Shown: one piece after another, positions 25,402-36,559 of the stretch
How the letters are laid out: every line of letters begins with the position of its first letter
How positions within the stretch are numbered: the first letter of the stretch is position 1
Assembly (NCBI RefSeq): GCF_046630445.1
Contig: NC_092339.1
Span: forward strand, 77,642,001-77,706,000
Reading direction: 5' to 3'
Length of the DNA stretch: 64,000 nt
Source of the DNA: Rutidosis leptorrhynchoides
Taxonomy: Eukaryota > Streptophyta > Magnoliopsida > Asterales > Asteraceae
Translations under genes and position numbers: made by a program
The notes under the pieces: generated by a model
Databases searched by the model: none
The model's input: the letters and a program-made list of their open reading frames with translations, nothing else
Told to the model about the DNA's origin: nothing

Positions 25402-25717
25402 GTATGAAAGAAATCTTCCGCTGTGCATTAGCTCATATTAGAGACATTACTTGGAGTCATTCATGGCATATTTCAAAAGACGTTGCATTCGAGTCGTTGA
25501 GTTCATCAAGATTATTATTAAGTCAATTATAGTTAGATGTATTATGAAATGGTATGCATGCCGTCAACTTTCGATGTAATGAAAGATTGTCTTTTCAAAA
25601 ACGAATGCAATGTTTGTAAATGTATCATATAGAGGTCAAGTACCTCGCAATGTAATCAACTGTTGTGAATCGTTTATAATCGATATGGACTTCGTCCGGA
25701 TGGATTAGGACGGGTCT

Positions 25718-28018
25718 TCACATCATAAAGGTGATCGATTTGTCACCACTACTAAGTGTCATTCTACCATTTCCAACATCAAATAATGCCCCGGTGGACG
25801 CTAAGAATGGTCGACCTAAAATTAGAGGAATGTTTGAGTCCTCTTCTATGTCAATGACAATAAATTCGACTAAAAAGGTTAAATTGCCTACTTGAACGGG
25901 TAGGTTGTCAGCAATTCCAACTGGGTGCTTAATGGTTTGATCAAGGAGTCGAACACTCATATCCGTTGGACTTAACTCACCTACACCTAATCTCTTATAT
26001 AAGGAAAGAGTCATAACACTCACACTTGTACCTAAATCTGCTAGTGCATCATACATGACACAATCACTAAGTAGACAAGGAACAATAAATTCACCCGGAT
26101 CACCTACCCTAGTTGGAGGTTTTGGTGGAACTGTCTTCACCGAATTTACTTCTACGGCTTTTGTTTCTTGTACTTTCTTATTCTTTTTCTTCTTCTTCTT
26201 TCCAGAAGTATCACAAACTTTATTACCTATTACTTGCTCATACTCAACTCCTTTTCTTGGAAACAGGATGGGTGGTTTGTATGGTGTCACCACTGGCTTT
26301 ACATACTCGGGTGTTGGTGGTGGTGATGTAACTTCTTCATTGTTACTCACATCTAAAACTTTCCCATCTTCTAGTGTTGGTTTTTCAGAATTTGTTGACA
26401 CCATATTAACATTTTCATTCCGAGGATTTACTTCAGTATTACTCGGTAGCTTTCCTTGTTCCCTCTCACTCATCATGCTAGCAAGAGTACCTACATGTTT
26501 TTCTAGATTCAAAATGGAAGCTTGTTGAGTTCTTAATGACTGATCAAACCTCTCGTTCGTTTGGGTTTGAGATGTAATAAATTGTGTTTGAGATTCAACT
26601 AGCTTAAATACCACTTCTTCCAGATTTGACTTTTTTTCTTTGGTTTGTTGTGGTGGTTTATACAAGCTGGGTCTTTGTTGATTGAAAGTGTTGTTTTGAG
26701 TTGGTTGGTTATTCGGACCTTGTTGGTTATAGGAGTTATTGTCGGGTCCTTTTGGATTGTAAAGAATGTTTTGATTTCGATTGAAGTTTAGCCTTGGTGG
26801 TTGATAATTATTTCCCGGCCTTTGGTTCATGTAGGAAACATTCTCACGTTGTTCCATCATTTGCTCAATGTGACATTCTTTTGTTAAGTGCGGTCCACCG
26901 CATTGCTCACAACTGATTCGTATTGCGTGAATATCTTTATTCATCTTTTCCATTCGTCTTTCGAAAGCATCTATTTTTACGAAAACGGAATTTGATAAAT
27001 GGCTAGAATCGGCTCTAGCCGCTTTAGATGATCGAAAGATATCTTTTTCTTGGAGCCACTCATGTGAGTGGGAAGCCGTGTTATCAATGATTTTGTAAGC
27101 TTCAGTTGCGGTTTTCTTCATAATGGAACCACCGGCTGCTATGTCGATGTCTTTTCGTGTAGCAACGTTGACACCTTGGTAGAATATTTGTACTATTTGA
27201 TAAGTGTCTAAACCATGTTGAGGACATCCTCTCAACATCCTTCCGAATCTTGTCCACGCCTCATATAATGTTTCATTTGGCTTTTGCGTGAACGTTACAA
27301 TTTCTCCTTGAAGTCTTACGGCTTTGGATGCCGGAAAGAATTGTTTAAGAAATTTTTCAACTAACACATCCCATGTATCAATCGCCCCTTCAGGTAACGA
27401 TTCTAACCAATCTTTGGCTTCTCCCTTTAAAGTCCAGGGAAACAACATGAGATAGATCTGTTCATCCTCAACTTCTCTAATCTTAAATAGAGTACAAATC
27501 CTATTAAAGGTTCGAAGATGTTCGTTGGGATCTTCTTTTGGCATACCACTATATTGACACTGATTAGTTACCATGTGTAGGATTTGTCCTTTGATTTCAT
27601 AATCTGGTGCATTAATGTCTGGCTTAATAATGACGTGACCTTGGCCCGTGCGTGTAACTTTCATTCGATCTTCCATACTTAGAGTTTCCGTTACTTCCAT
27701 AATTGAATTTGTTGAATATGAATCACTAGAGGATTCTGATTGAATGGTTCGTTCCTCAACAATCTCTGTTTGAATGATTGGTGATTCCGGAGGAAAAATT
27801 AATGGTTCAGGATCTATGAATCATCCCTGAATATTCTCCGGATTCTCAATTGTGAGGTCGGGTTCAAAAAATGGATTATCGGAAATTTGAATTGGAGTAC
27901 TTGGTCGACTGGATGACGATTCTAAAGAAAAATCAACGGTGACAATATTAGCTAGATGTCTTGATCGAGTTACAGGTGATGAACGTACAAAAGGTGGTGA
28001 ACGTCTTGCTCGGTGCAT
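25718..28018 (-). pseudogene. gag: Athila gag-protease, one in-frame stop, 3' truncated
   Basis: The frame from ATG at 28018 (MHRARRSPPFVRSSP) is interrupted by one TGA at 27823-27821, then open again with ATG at 27700 for 660 codons. In the long part, a Retrotrans_gag capsid-type domain spans about residues 30-200 (with EAKDWLESLPEGAIDTWD and KFLKQFFPASK). A CX2CX3HX4C zinc knuckle CEQCGGPHLTKEC lies near 265-277, followed by a Q/N-rich linker. An aspartic protease has the active-site DLGTS and, further on, LILGRPFLAS. Pol should follow, but an inserted LTR ends the frame after SITFMM. Gag packages the RNA and the protease matures the polyprotein. The element cannot supply its own polymerase. 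Confidence 0.88.
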
Positions 28019-29369
28019 TCACTGAATATCCTATTAGTTTTTAAAAGGAAAGAAAAATTATATAAGTTATCCAATTAATAGACTTTTCTGATTTTGCCCA
28101 CGTTTCGAATAACCAAAAGATGCAGCAGAGGGGCAGGATTCGTTTGCTCTCAATATAATTGAGTACTGTTTGGTTCCAATAACCCGGTCCACGTACAAAT
28201 CCAACTATTACTACGAACCAGAAAATTTTGATGTCTATCAATTTAACCACTTAAAATAAATTTTCGTAATTTTAAGAAGTTTTAGATAAGAAATAGAGAA
28301 AATTCTAAGTCCTAAAAACTAGAATGGCGAGAAATAAGAAAGAAAAAGAGCGCGTCGGTATTAAATTTGGAGAAATAAGAAAGAAAAAGAACGACTTATA
28401 AAACTTTAAAACACTCGACTAACCCAACCTTATTATTATTATCACTAACTTAAAATTAAAATTGCAAATTGAGATTACTAATTGGAGTGATAATTTATAC
28501 ATAGGTAAAAGGCGTCGAAAAATAAAAATAAGAAAGTAGCGCGTTGAAACGGCGTCGCAAAATTCTAAAGCACCTAAATCTTAGTCTAAGGAGAAAGCAC
28601 TTAAGGGATTTTATGGCAAAGCCTAAAAATCTATAAATAAAAATAACTAAGGCAAAAACTATGACTTAGAACTAAAAAAAAAAAGAGTGAAAAATACAAA
28701 TATTACGCTAAAACAATTAAAAGGAACAAAATATAAAAATAAACTAAAAGTTGTAAAAATTACAATTTTTATAAAAATATTATTTTTATATTATTTATTT
28801 TATAAAACTATTAAGTTTATATAAATTAAAAAACTAATTAAAACTAAATAATACAAAATAATAATAAAAACTAAATTAAAAATTAAATTAAAACACTAAC
28901 CTAATTAGGGTTATAATTTAAAAAATAATAATAATAATTACTCTGTATTTAATGCAGTTTAGGGTTTCTGTGTGACCTGTCTGGGCGGCTCCGTGAGTCG
29001 CGGTGAACCCAGTTCAAAACCCCCGCAAGTCGCGAAGATTGCAGGTTCAACGTGTACCAGGTTCAAATTTGACAGGTTCAGTTTTTATTATATTTTTTTT
29101 ATATTTTTCTGTTTTATATTTTCTGTTTTAATAATTAAATAAAATATTTATATAAATTAAATAAAAACTTATGTTTTAAAAACTAAAATAAAAATAGAAA
29201 TACTTTATAATTTTTTAAAAATCTTAAAAATAGATTTATATATATAATTTTTTTTCCGGTTTTTAATTTTTTATATTTTTTTAATATTTAAAAAGTATAT
29301 ATTTTACAAAAACTAATTAAAACTTAATAAATTTTTTTTTTTATGTGTGTGGCGTTTCGCTTCAGCGTT
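28019..29369 (-). other. Athila 5' leader, non-coding
   Basis: AT-rich leader between primer site and gag. It contains diverged copies of the promoter-type GC box (GCTCCGTGAGTCGCGG near 28987 and CCCGCAAGTCGCG near 29021), matching the intact pair in the leader of the second Athila element at 35736-35786. Confidence 0.6.
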
Positions 29370-29386
29370 CCCTGGCAGCGGCGCCA
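29370..29386 (-). other. Primer binding site, tRNA-Asp type
   Basis: Minus strand TGGCGCCGCTGCCAGGG, eight bases inside the 5' LTR end. The TGGCGCCG start fits priming by tRNA-Asp, as in Athila elements. Confidence 0.75.
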
Positions 29387-30758
29387 AAACTACTTGATGT
29401 GCGTAGATGTGTATATGAAATAGCTTTATTTTTACTAGGAAATACTATTAAATACGATACAATTTTACACAAGATATTTATTTATTTATAGAATGGATAT
29501 ACCAAAACCTTGCTATAACACTTATAGGCAGTGTACCTAATCGTACAGTAGTGTAGTTTTTAGTAAGTTCGGTTCGTTCCACAATGAATCTTTTAAACAA
29601 AGCTTAACGCTATATTAGTTTTAATTTATAAAAATACAAATATATATAAGTAATATTATTATTATAAAGAGGGTTTTTACCGTTTAATGACCGGTTTGTC
29701 GATTTTTAAAACTTTAGTCGCAGTTAAAACCTAATATAAAATATTAAATAAATAAAAGACTTAATTTAAAGTGTAAAGTAAATAACGATAATGAAATTGC
29801 AATAAATAAAAGTGCGATGAAATAAAATTGCGATAATTAAAAAGTACGATAATTAAAAATGCAATTAAATAACAATAAATAAAAGTGCGATAATTAGAAG
29901 TTCAATTAAATATAAAATAAAGGAAATTAAATATGAAATAAAAGAATTATGCTTATTTGAACTTCCGTAATCATGATGTTTGACGTGTTGATTTTAGTTT
30001 TATGCCCATGGGTTAATTGTCCTTTGTCCTGGATTATTTAATATGTCTGTCTGGTTTTTGTCCATAACAGTCCATCAGTCATAAATATAAAGTGCGAGTA
30101 TCCTCGTCAAATTATCCTTATACCCGAAGTTAAATATTTCAACTAATTGGGGACTTAAACTGTAACAAGGTTTTAATACTTTGTTTAATAATTACACCAG
30201 GTTATCGACTGCGTGTAACCCAAGGTTTTAATACTTTGTTATCAATTATGCCAAGTGTCCTTGTACATAATTTCACCCCTGTTTTAATAATTCTAGTGAC
30301 TATTAATCCATTCCCGTGTCCGGTTAAATGAACGATTATTCGTACATATAAATATCCCGCCCATCGTGTCCGATCGAGTGTATATGGTTATTTATAGGTA
30401 CATCCAATTGTAAATCTTTATATTAAAATTAACAAACAATCATTTAGTTAAACAAATATAAAGTCCATTAATAGCCCATAGTCTAATTTCCACAAGTGTC
30501 GTTCTTTTGTCCAAACCCCAATTATGGTACAAAGCTCAATTACCCAATTTTAGTATTTAGCCCAACATCATGATTACTTCGATTTAAATAAGCATAATAA
30601 TAACTTAGCTACGAGACATTAAATTAAAAAGGTTGAACATAACTTACAATGATTAAAAATAGCGTAGCGTTACACGGACAGAATTTTGACTTACACCCTT
30701 ACAACATTCGCTAACATACTCTTATTATTAGGATTTTAAAATTAAAATTAAAATTATA

Positions 30759-30764
<6 letters not shown>

Positions 30765-30839
<75 letters not shown>
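30765..30839. repeat. (AT)n microsatellite in LTR
   Basis: About 37 AT units, the counterpart of 16099-16174. Confidence 0.95.
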
Positions 30840-30841
<2 letters not shown>

Positions 30842-30891
30842 GTTGATGATAGAGAGATTGATGGATGGATAAAACGTTAAGAATGCGCGAG

Positions 30892-30971
30892 CTTTTATAG
30901 GCATTTTTGTCCAGGATAACTCCGCGAGTTGCTGCATTTTTGCACTACAAACTCCGCGAGTCGCGGAGTTC
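30892..30971 (-). promoter_or_regulatory. Athila 5' LTR promoter boxes and TATA
   Basis: Same arrangement as at 16231-16311: palindromic CTCCGCGACTCGCGGAG and a half box, then TATAAAAG on the minus strand. This would be the active promoter of the element. Confidence 0.6.
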
Positions 30972-31738
30972 GTAAATCCAGCTCACATTTTGTTTTTTGC
31001 TTGCCGACGGAATATAATATATAAATATATAATTTATATAATTAATTATATATTATATTATATTTATATACATAATTAATTTATAACTTTCAGTCCATTG
31101 CGTCGTGCGTTGAGAGTTGACTTTGGTCCCGGTTCCGGATTTTCGAACGTCCTTTCATACTATTTTATATCGTGTACTTTGCGTTTTGTAACTTGTACTC
31201 TTGTCATTTTTAGACGTTTCTCATCAATAAATTGAACCTCTTGGATTGTAATTTGTACTTTTTAGCTTTTTGGACCTTTGTGTCTTCAATTCGTCGAATC
31301 TGCCTTTTGTCTTCACCTTTTATTATTTAAACGAATATCACTTGTAAATAGAACAATTGCAACTAAAATCTTGTCTTTCTTGAGGAATAATGCTATGAAA
31401 TATGTGTTCGTTTTTAGCATTATCAACAAGCTATGTGCATGGAGTCTTACATGACATATTTTTTCGAGGAAACGTTGCATTCACCAAATCATCACCATGT
31501 ATCTTATTTTGACTGCATTGTCAACGGAAGTACTATTGTAAACTATTATTACGGTGATTGTCTATATGTAGAAATCATCAGATGTCCAAAACCTTTGATT
31601 AAAATATTCATTTATGGTGTGCCTTTTCAAAAGAATGCAATGTTTACAAAACGTATCATATAGAGGTCAAATACCTCGCAATGAAATCGATGAATGACGT
31701 GTTCGTCCATATGGATTTGGAGCGATCGTCACAAAAAC

Positions 31739-32481
31739 GCTAGTAAAAAAATATATTTGATAATTAAATTAAAAAAAAAACTCATCTTAGAGATCTAAAA
31801 ATCAAAGCCACCCTAAACATTCATAAAAAAAAATCCCAAAACAATAATAACTACGAGTAGTATATATTAAACGACAACTTTTTGGGTGTCTTTTAGTATA
31901 CTAACATAGAGTATGTTTGTCAAAACTAAGAAGTAGACGGTAACTGATAGATGTTCAAATTGGTAGCTAGTAGTTTTTTAAATATATTTAAGTGTTTGAA
32001 AGAGTAGATGAAAATGTTAAATAAATAGTAAATAGTAAGGAAAAAAAGCTGAGAACTTTTTCTAAAAAGTTATTTTAGTACTAACTTTTAGCTTCTAATT
32101 TTTTTTTCTTTTCGTTTACAACCTTTAAGTTCTTTTAACTAAACAAGGCCTTTAAGATAAAATTTTTTTTCATAAAAGCTAAAAATTAAAAAATACAAAT
32201 AAAAAAATCTTTCCTGACGTAGTGTCGTTATGTTGAGTGGCTTTATCCCCTTGAAATTTTGTTATGTTACGCCAAAAACAAAATTTTCAATTCAGATCGA
32301 TCAACGAGAAACTTGAACCAATTAATATAATATTAAATTAATAATAATAATATTCATATTTGCGTACCACAGAAAATAGTTTTGGAATTTATTATTTCTT
32401 TGTTAAAATACTTAGTACTCCGTACGACTCAAAAGAATAAGTATTATACAAAGCGATAGTTAATAAAAAGATTGCATCAAT
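31739..32481. other. Host-like stretch, possible MITE, no gene
   Basis: About 31905-32155 starts with GAGTATGTTTGTCAAAAC and ends with TTAACTAAACAAGGCC. These are roughly inverted ends of the type seen in hAT-like MITEs, but they are imperfect and no target duplication was established. The rest is AT-rich with no gene. Confidence 0.3.
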
Positions 32482-32553
32482 TCCGATGTCGTCCAGCGGT
32501 TAGGATATCTGGCTTTCACCCAGGAGACCCGGGTTCGATTCCCGGCATCGGAA
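32482..32553 (+). tRNA. trnE-UUC: tRNA-Glu(UUC)
   Basis: 72 nt folding as a complete tRNA: a 7-bp acceptor stem TCCGATG/CATCGGA with discriminator A; D arm with GTCCAGCGGTTAGGAT; anticodon stem CTGG/CCAG with loop CTTTCAC, giving anticodon TTC; T arm with the perfect B box GGTTCGATTCC. The encoded RNA delivers glutamate at GAA/GAG codons. It agrees with the standard plant nuclear tRNA-Glu(UUC) as I remember it, not the plastid one. No CCA is encoded. A T-run TTTTG follows at 32557. This is the one gene in the window that looks fully functional. Confidence 0.95.
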
Positions 32554-32792
32554 TAATTTTGTTGTATAAGCAAGTCGTTGATATAAATAATGTTTCGTAA
32601 TCTTTTTGTTGTATAAGCAAGTCTATAATATAAATATTGATCCATTAGAGCTTCTCCTTCAATGTGTCACGAATATTTTTCATGAATGATGATCACACCA
32701 CCAAGCGATCAATCCCCATCTGTCAATCCATATTTCATTTATTACTCATTTGATAAAAGTTTTTTTAATAAAACATTAAAAATTATTTATTA

Positions 32793-32821
32793 CTAGTTAA
32801 TAGACCCGTGAAATCACGGGT
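32793..32821 (-). mobile_element. Helitron 3' terminus
   Basis: On the minus strand, ACCCGTGATTTCACGGGT (a perfect 8-bp stem with a 2-nt loop, 32804-32821) is followed by 7 nt and CTAG (32796-32793) then T. That is the textbook Helitron 3' end, inserted next to an A/T pair. The body would extend rightward; its 5' end was not found. Confidence 0.65.
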
Positions 32822-33590
32822 TTATTAAAAGATATTTATATAATTATTTCATAATTCTCTAACTCTTACAATGAAATAAATTATAATTATATGTAAGAAT
32901 AGGACCTATAATACATTCAATACATATACTTGATGAAGTTTTCATGACACCAGAATAACAAACTTTAAAAAACAACTCAAATGGCTAAACAACTTACAAA
33001 TATGCTCAACTTGGCATACATTATTAGCTTTGAACATGTGCTAGCACCTTTTTAATAAAGTAAATAACCAACACATTTTATTCACATCAGATGGGCAACA
33101 AATCACTAACCAACACTTTCATACAACACAACTCAAAGAGTGATATTGTGATGAATATAAATGAAAATGAACTTTGAATCATTGAAGAGTTCAGTAGCTA
33201 TATGCAAAGATGCAGAAATATTAAAAGCCTTAACCTTTGATTGTGTAAGTTGTATGCATTACAGTAAACATATATTTTGTATGTCTCCATTCATTAAGAG
33301 GCACTTACAGTAGTAACCCTCTATTGGTCATGGCTGCTGGATCTTGAATTCTATAATTGTGGCCTCTGTTTTACACAAAAATCACATACCTCGAGAATCA
33401 CAAAGACATCTCTTTAAAATGATGAAGCTTAACCAAAAATAATTAGTTACATAGAATCATCACAAAATGAATACTATAGAAAATCCAAACAAAAAAAATA
33501 ACCACCAACATAATTAACATTAAATATATACGTTGACAAATCTAACTAATTGTAAATCCAAACAAACAAATACCTAAATCAATTTTGAAA
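32822..33590. other. Probable Helitron body, no gene seen
   Basis: AT-rich, with no ORF of note, no RNA gene and no Rep/helicase coding. A non-autonomous element would fit. Confidence 0.35.
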
Positions 33591-33814
33591 TGTGTTCAAT
33601 TAGTCCTATGGCTCGTTACGACTCGATTATATATGTTTAATTACCTTTGAAACGGCATATCGTATGTGTAAATTGGATTCCCGAATCACCATTTGCATTT
33701 TTGAGCTTGAAACGTTAAATAATGATCATTCGGCGAGATTTCGGTTATTGTAAATGATGAATTTGATTGATGATATGTGTTTAGTTGTATTCCTCGTTAA
33801 ATTACCTTTCCAAC
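33591..33814 (+). mobile_element. LTR fragment related to the solo LTR at 53138
   Basis: AATTGGATTCCCGAATCACC and the following TGTTTAGTTGTATTCC to AAATTACCTTTCC match the order of sequences at about 53905-54083. Ends abruptly at the next LTR. Confidence 0.65.
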
Positions 33815-34140
33815 TGTGATGACCCGAAAATTTTTGACTTATTTAAACCAATTCTCTATACGATTTATTATTTTAACACGCTAAACAAAGTCTGTTAGAT
33901 TGAGTCTCAAAATTTTAGAACTGTTTCATATATACAATTACCTTTGATTACTCTCGACGATTCAAGAACAATTATATGTATGTATATATATATATGTACA
34001 AGTAAAAACGACTTTCCTACAGTAAAACCCTATTTGCTACAGTAAAACACTATTTGCTACAGTAAAACACTATTTGCTACAGTGAAACCGTATTTTGCTA
34101 CAGTGCTACAGTGAAAACGACTGTGCTACAGTGAAAACGA
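33815..34140 (+). mobile_element. 5' fragment of a Tekay-like LTR
   Basis: Starts TGTGATGACCCGAAAA like the LTRs at 12312 and 21410 and breaks off at the truncated Athila LTR. The junction shares CGACAAGCTAGG with 40092-40103, suggesting illegitimate joining at a short homology. Confidence 0.7.
34016..34135 (+). repeat. CTACAGTAAAACACTATTTG tandem repeats
   Basis: About six units of roughly 20 bp with GCTACAGT, the same motif as in 12604-12712. Confidence 0.8.
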
Positions 34141-34177
34141 CAAGCTAGGAGCCAAAAGTTTGTGAGCTGGATTTTCA

Positions 34178-34256
34178 AACTCCACGACTCGCGGAGTTTG
34201 AAGGCCAAAAACTCCACGACTCGCGGAGCTGCCAAATTCCAAAATGCCTATAAAAG
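34178..34256 (+). promoter_or_regulatory. Athila promoter: two CTCGCGGAG boxes and TATA
   Basis: AACTCCACGACTCGCGGAGT (34179-34198) and AACTCCACGACTCGCGGAG (34210-34228), then TATAAAAG (34249-34256). The same group is repeated in the 3' LTR near 40130-40210, where one box carries a G-to-A change (CTCGCAGAG). Confidence 0.65.
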
Positions 34257-34312
34257 GTCACGAATTCTGCGAGTAAAAATAACATAATAATAATAATACT
34301 CCTCTAATAATA

Positions 34313-34316
<4 letters not shown>

Positions 34317-34396
<80 letters not shown>
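34317..34396. repeat. (AT)n microsatellite in LTR
   Basis: About 40 AT units. The 3' LTR has only about 13 (40269-40294), showing fast length change after insertion. Confidence 0.95.
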
Positions 34397-34402
<6 letters not shown>

Positions 34403-35621
34403 ATAGGGTAGTTTTATATTAGATTAGTTTGGGTTATGTAAAGGTTATTTTACGGGTTTTTGAAGTCGAAATTCTGTCCGTGTAACACTACGCGATAAAT
34501 ACTCAATGTAAGTTATGTTCTCCTTTTTAAATTAATGTCTCGTACTTAAGTTATTATTATGCTTATTTGAGCCAAAGTAATCATGATGTTGGACTAAATA
34601 TTAAAGACGGGGTAATTGGGTTTTGTACCATAATTGGGGTTTGGACAAAAGAACGACACTTGTGGAAATTAGACTATGGGCTATTAATGGGCTTTATATT
34701 TGTTTAACTAAATGATAGTTTGTTAATTTTAATATAAAGATTTACAATTGGACGTACCTATAAATAACCACATACACTCGATCGGACACGATGGACGGGA
34801 TATTTATATGTACGAATAATCGTTCATTTAACCGGATACGAGAATGGATTAATAGTCTATGGAATTATTAAAACAGGGGTGAAATTATGTACAAGGACAC
34901 TTGGCATAATTGATAACAAAGTATTAAAACCTTGGGTTACACGCAGTCGATAACCTGGTGTAATTATTAAACAAAGTATTAAAACCTTGTTACAGTTTAA
35001 GTCCCCAATTAGTTGGAATATTTGACTTCGGTTATAAGGATAATTTGACGAGGACACTCGCACTTTAAATTTATGACCGATGGACTGTTATGGACAAAAA
35101 CCAGACGGACATATTAAATAATCCAGAACAAAGGACAATTAACCCATGGGCATAAAACTAAAATCAACACGTCAAACATCATGATTACGGAAGTTTAAAT
35201 AAGCATAATATATTTTATTTCATTTTTCCTCGTACTTTTATTTATTGTCATTTTAATTATTGTTATTTATTTTATATTGTTAGTTAAATATCGTCATTTA
35301 CTTTACGCTTCGCTTAAAATATAAAATCGACAAACCGGTCATTAAACGGTAAAACCCCCTTTTATATATTATTAATATAATATATTTTGTACGAATATAA
35401 TTGTTTAAAATATAGTGTGAAATAAGCCAGCTCCCTGTGGAACGAACCGGACTTACTAAAAACTATACTACTCTACGATTAGGTACACTGCCTATAGTGT
35501 TGTAGCAAGGTTTAGGTATATCCCATTTGTAAATAAATAATTAAAACTTGTGTAATTTGTAACGTATTTTGTAGTAAAATATAATACTATCACGTACCCC
35601 CACGCTACCACATCAAGTTTT

Positions 35622-35638
35622 TGGCGCCGCTGCCGGGA
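35622..35638 (+). other. Primer binding site, tRNA-Asp type
   Basis: TGGCGCCGCTGCCGGGA, six bases after the LTR end CCACATCA. Confidence 0.8.
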
Positions 35639-35735
35639 AACGTCGGCGAAACTCTATATTTTTAATTTATTTTTGTATAAATATATTTATATATATTTTT
35701 AGAAAAATAATATAAAAAAAACACGTTTTTTCAAA

Positions 35736-35786
35736 CTCCACGACTCGCGGAGTTTGCAGACTTAAAACTCCACGACTCGCGGAGCC
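35736..35786 (+). promoter_or_regulatory. Second pair of CTCGCGGAG boxes in the leader
   Basis: AACTCCACGACTCGCGGAGT and AACTCCACGACTCGCGGAGC, the same boxes as before the TATA box, again as a pair, now about 100 bp after the primer site. There is no TATA box here. Confidence 0.6.
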
Positions 35787-36559
35787 ACCCTGACAGACGC
35801 ACCCAGAACCCTAATTTGGCATTTATTACGGAATATTATTAATTATTATTATTAAAACTTAATTAGGTTTATATTTAATATTAATATTTAGTTTTAGTTT
35901 TTAAATTAATTTGTATTTTAAATATTAATTAGTATTATTAAATATATATTTAAATTAATACTTTTATAAAATATAATATAAAAATAATATTTTTATAAAA
36001 TTTGTATTTTTATCATTTTAATTATAATTTGTATTTTTATCGTTTATTCATTAGTTTTTGCCGTAGTTTATTTTTATTTCTAGTTTTTTTTAAGATTTGC
36101 CGTAAAATCCCTTAAGTGCTTATTCCTTAGACTAAGATTTAGGTGCTTTAGAATTTTGCGACGCAGTTTTTCGCGCTATCTTTCTTACTTTTCGACGTTT
36201 TTTGACGCGCACTCTTTTTCTTTCTTATTTCTCGACACGCTAGTTTTTAGGACTTAGAAATTTTCTCTATTTCTTATCTAATATCTCAAACGGAAAGAAA
36301 AATTATTTAAGTGGTTAAATTAATGGACGTTGACAATTTTCTGCTTCGTAGTAATAGTTGGATTTGTTAGTGGCTGAGTTGTGAGCTTCCGATTTAAAGG
36401 GTTCTGTCTCCCTGCTGCATCTTTTGGCTATTCGAAACGTGGGCAAAAGCAGAAAAGTCTATTAATTGAACAACTTATATAAGTTTTTCTATTTTTATAA
36501 CTAATATGATAATTAGTAAATGCACCACATTGTAGCTAAAATTTGGCCATCGCAATAAA

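Larger units (their letters stand above)
21410..25722 (+). mobile_element. Tekay-like LTR (3' LTR), 4.3 kb
   Basis: Starts TGTGATGACCCGAAAA right after the polypurine region and ends GACGGGTCTTCACA. It is related to the solo LTR at 12312 but longer because of a central part (about 22080-24540) with tRNA-like units and a long TTA repeat. Its end truncates the Athila gag-protease ORF: the ORF's stop codon is made by LTR sequence at 25718-25720. No matching target duplication was found, so the left part was probably lost by deletion. Confidence 0.8.
29395..31425 (-). mobile_element. Athila 5' LTR
   Basis: Pairs with 14735-16764; same ends TGATGTGC and TTAGCATTATCA. Promoter boxes and TATA at 30892-30971 (minus strand) and an AT repeat at 30765-30839. 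Confidence 0.9.
14730..31430 (-). mobile_element. Athila-type LTR retrotransposon, minus strand
   Basis: The element proper is 14735-31425, flanked by ACAAG on both sides (14730-14734, 31426-31430). LTRs are 14735-16764 (its 3' LTR) and 29395-31425 (its 5' LTR); their high similarity suggests a fairly recent insertion. Immediately inside the 5' LTR is a TGGCGCCGCTGCC primer binding site (tRNA-Asp type, as in Athila/Tat). A gag-protease ORF follows. The reverse transcriptase, RNase H and integrase are missing: a Tekay-like fragment occupies their place (about 19498-25722). It cannot transpose on its own. Confidence 0.88.
12307..31738 (+). mobile_element. Solo LTR split by a nested Athila-type element
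   Basis: The LTR proper starts at 12312 (TGTGATGACCCGG) and ends at 31733 (GCGATCGTCACA), with matching inverted ends TGTGATGA/TCGTCACA. AAAAC flanks both ends (12307-12311 and 31734-31738), a perfect target duplication, so this is one LTR of about 2.7 kb (12312-14734 plus 31431-31733) split by a later insertion. With no internal region it is a solo LTR. It belongs to a Tekay/Del-like gypsy family also present at 21410-25722 and 33815-34140. It holds GCTACAGT repeats, paired GCGATCGC boxes before a TATA box, and the intron-like module. Confidence 0.88.

Noticed and set aside
26055..26528. 157-codon plus-strand ORF
   Set aside because: Antisense shadow of the Athila gag-protease, without motifs.
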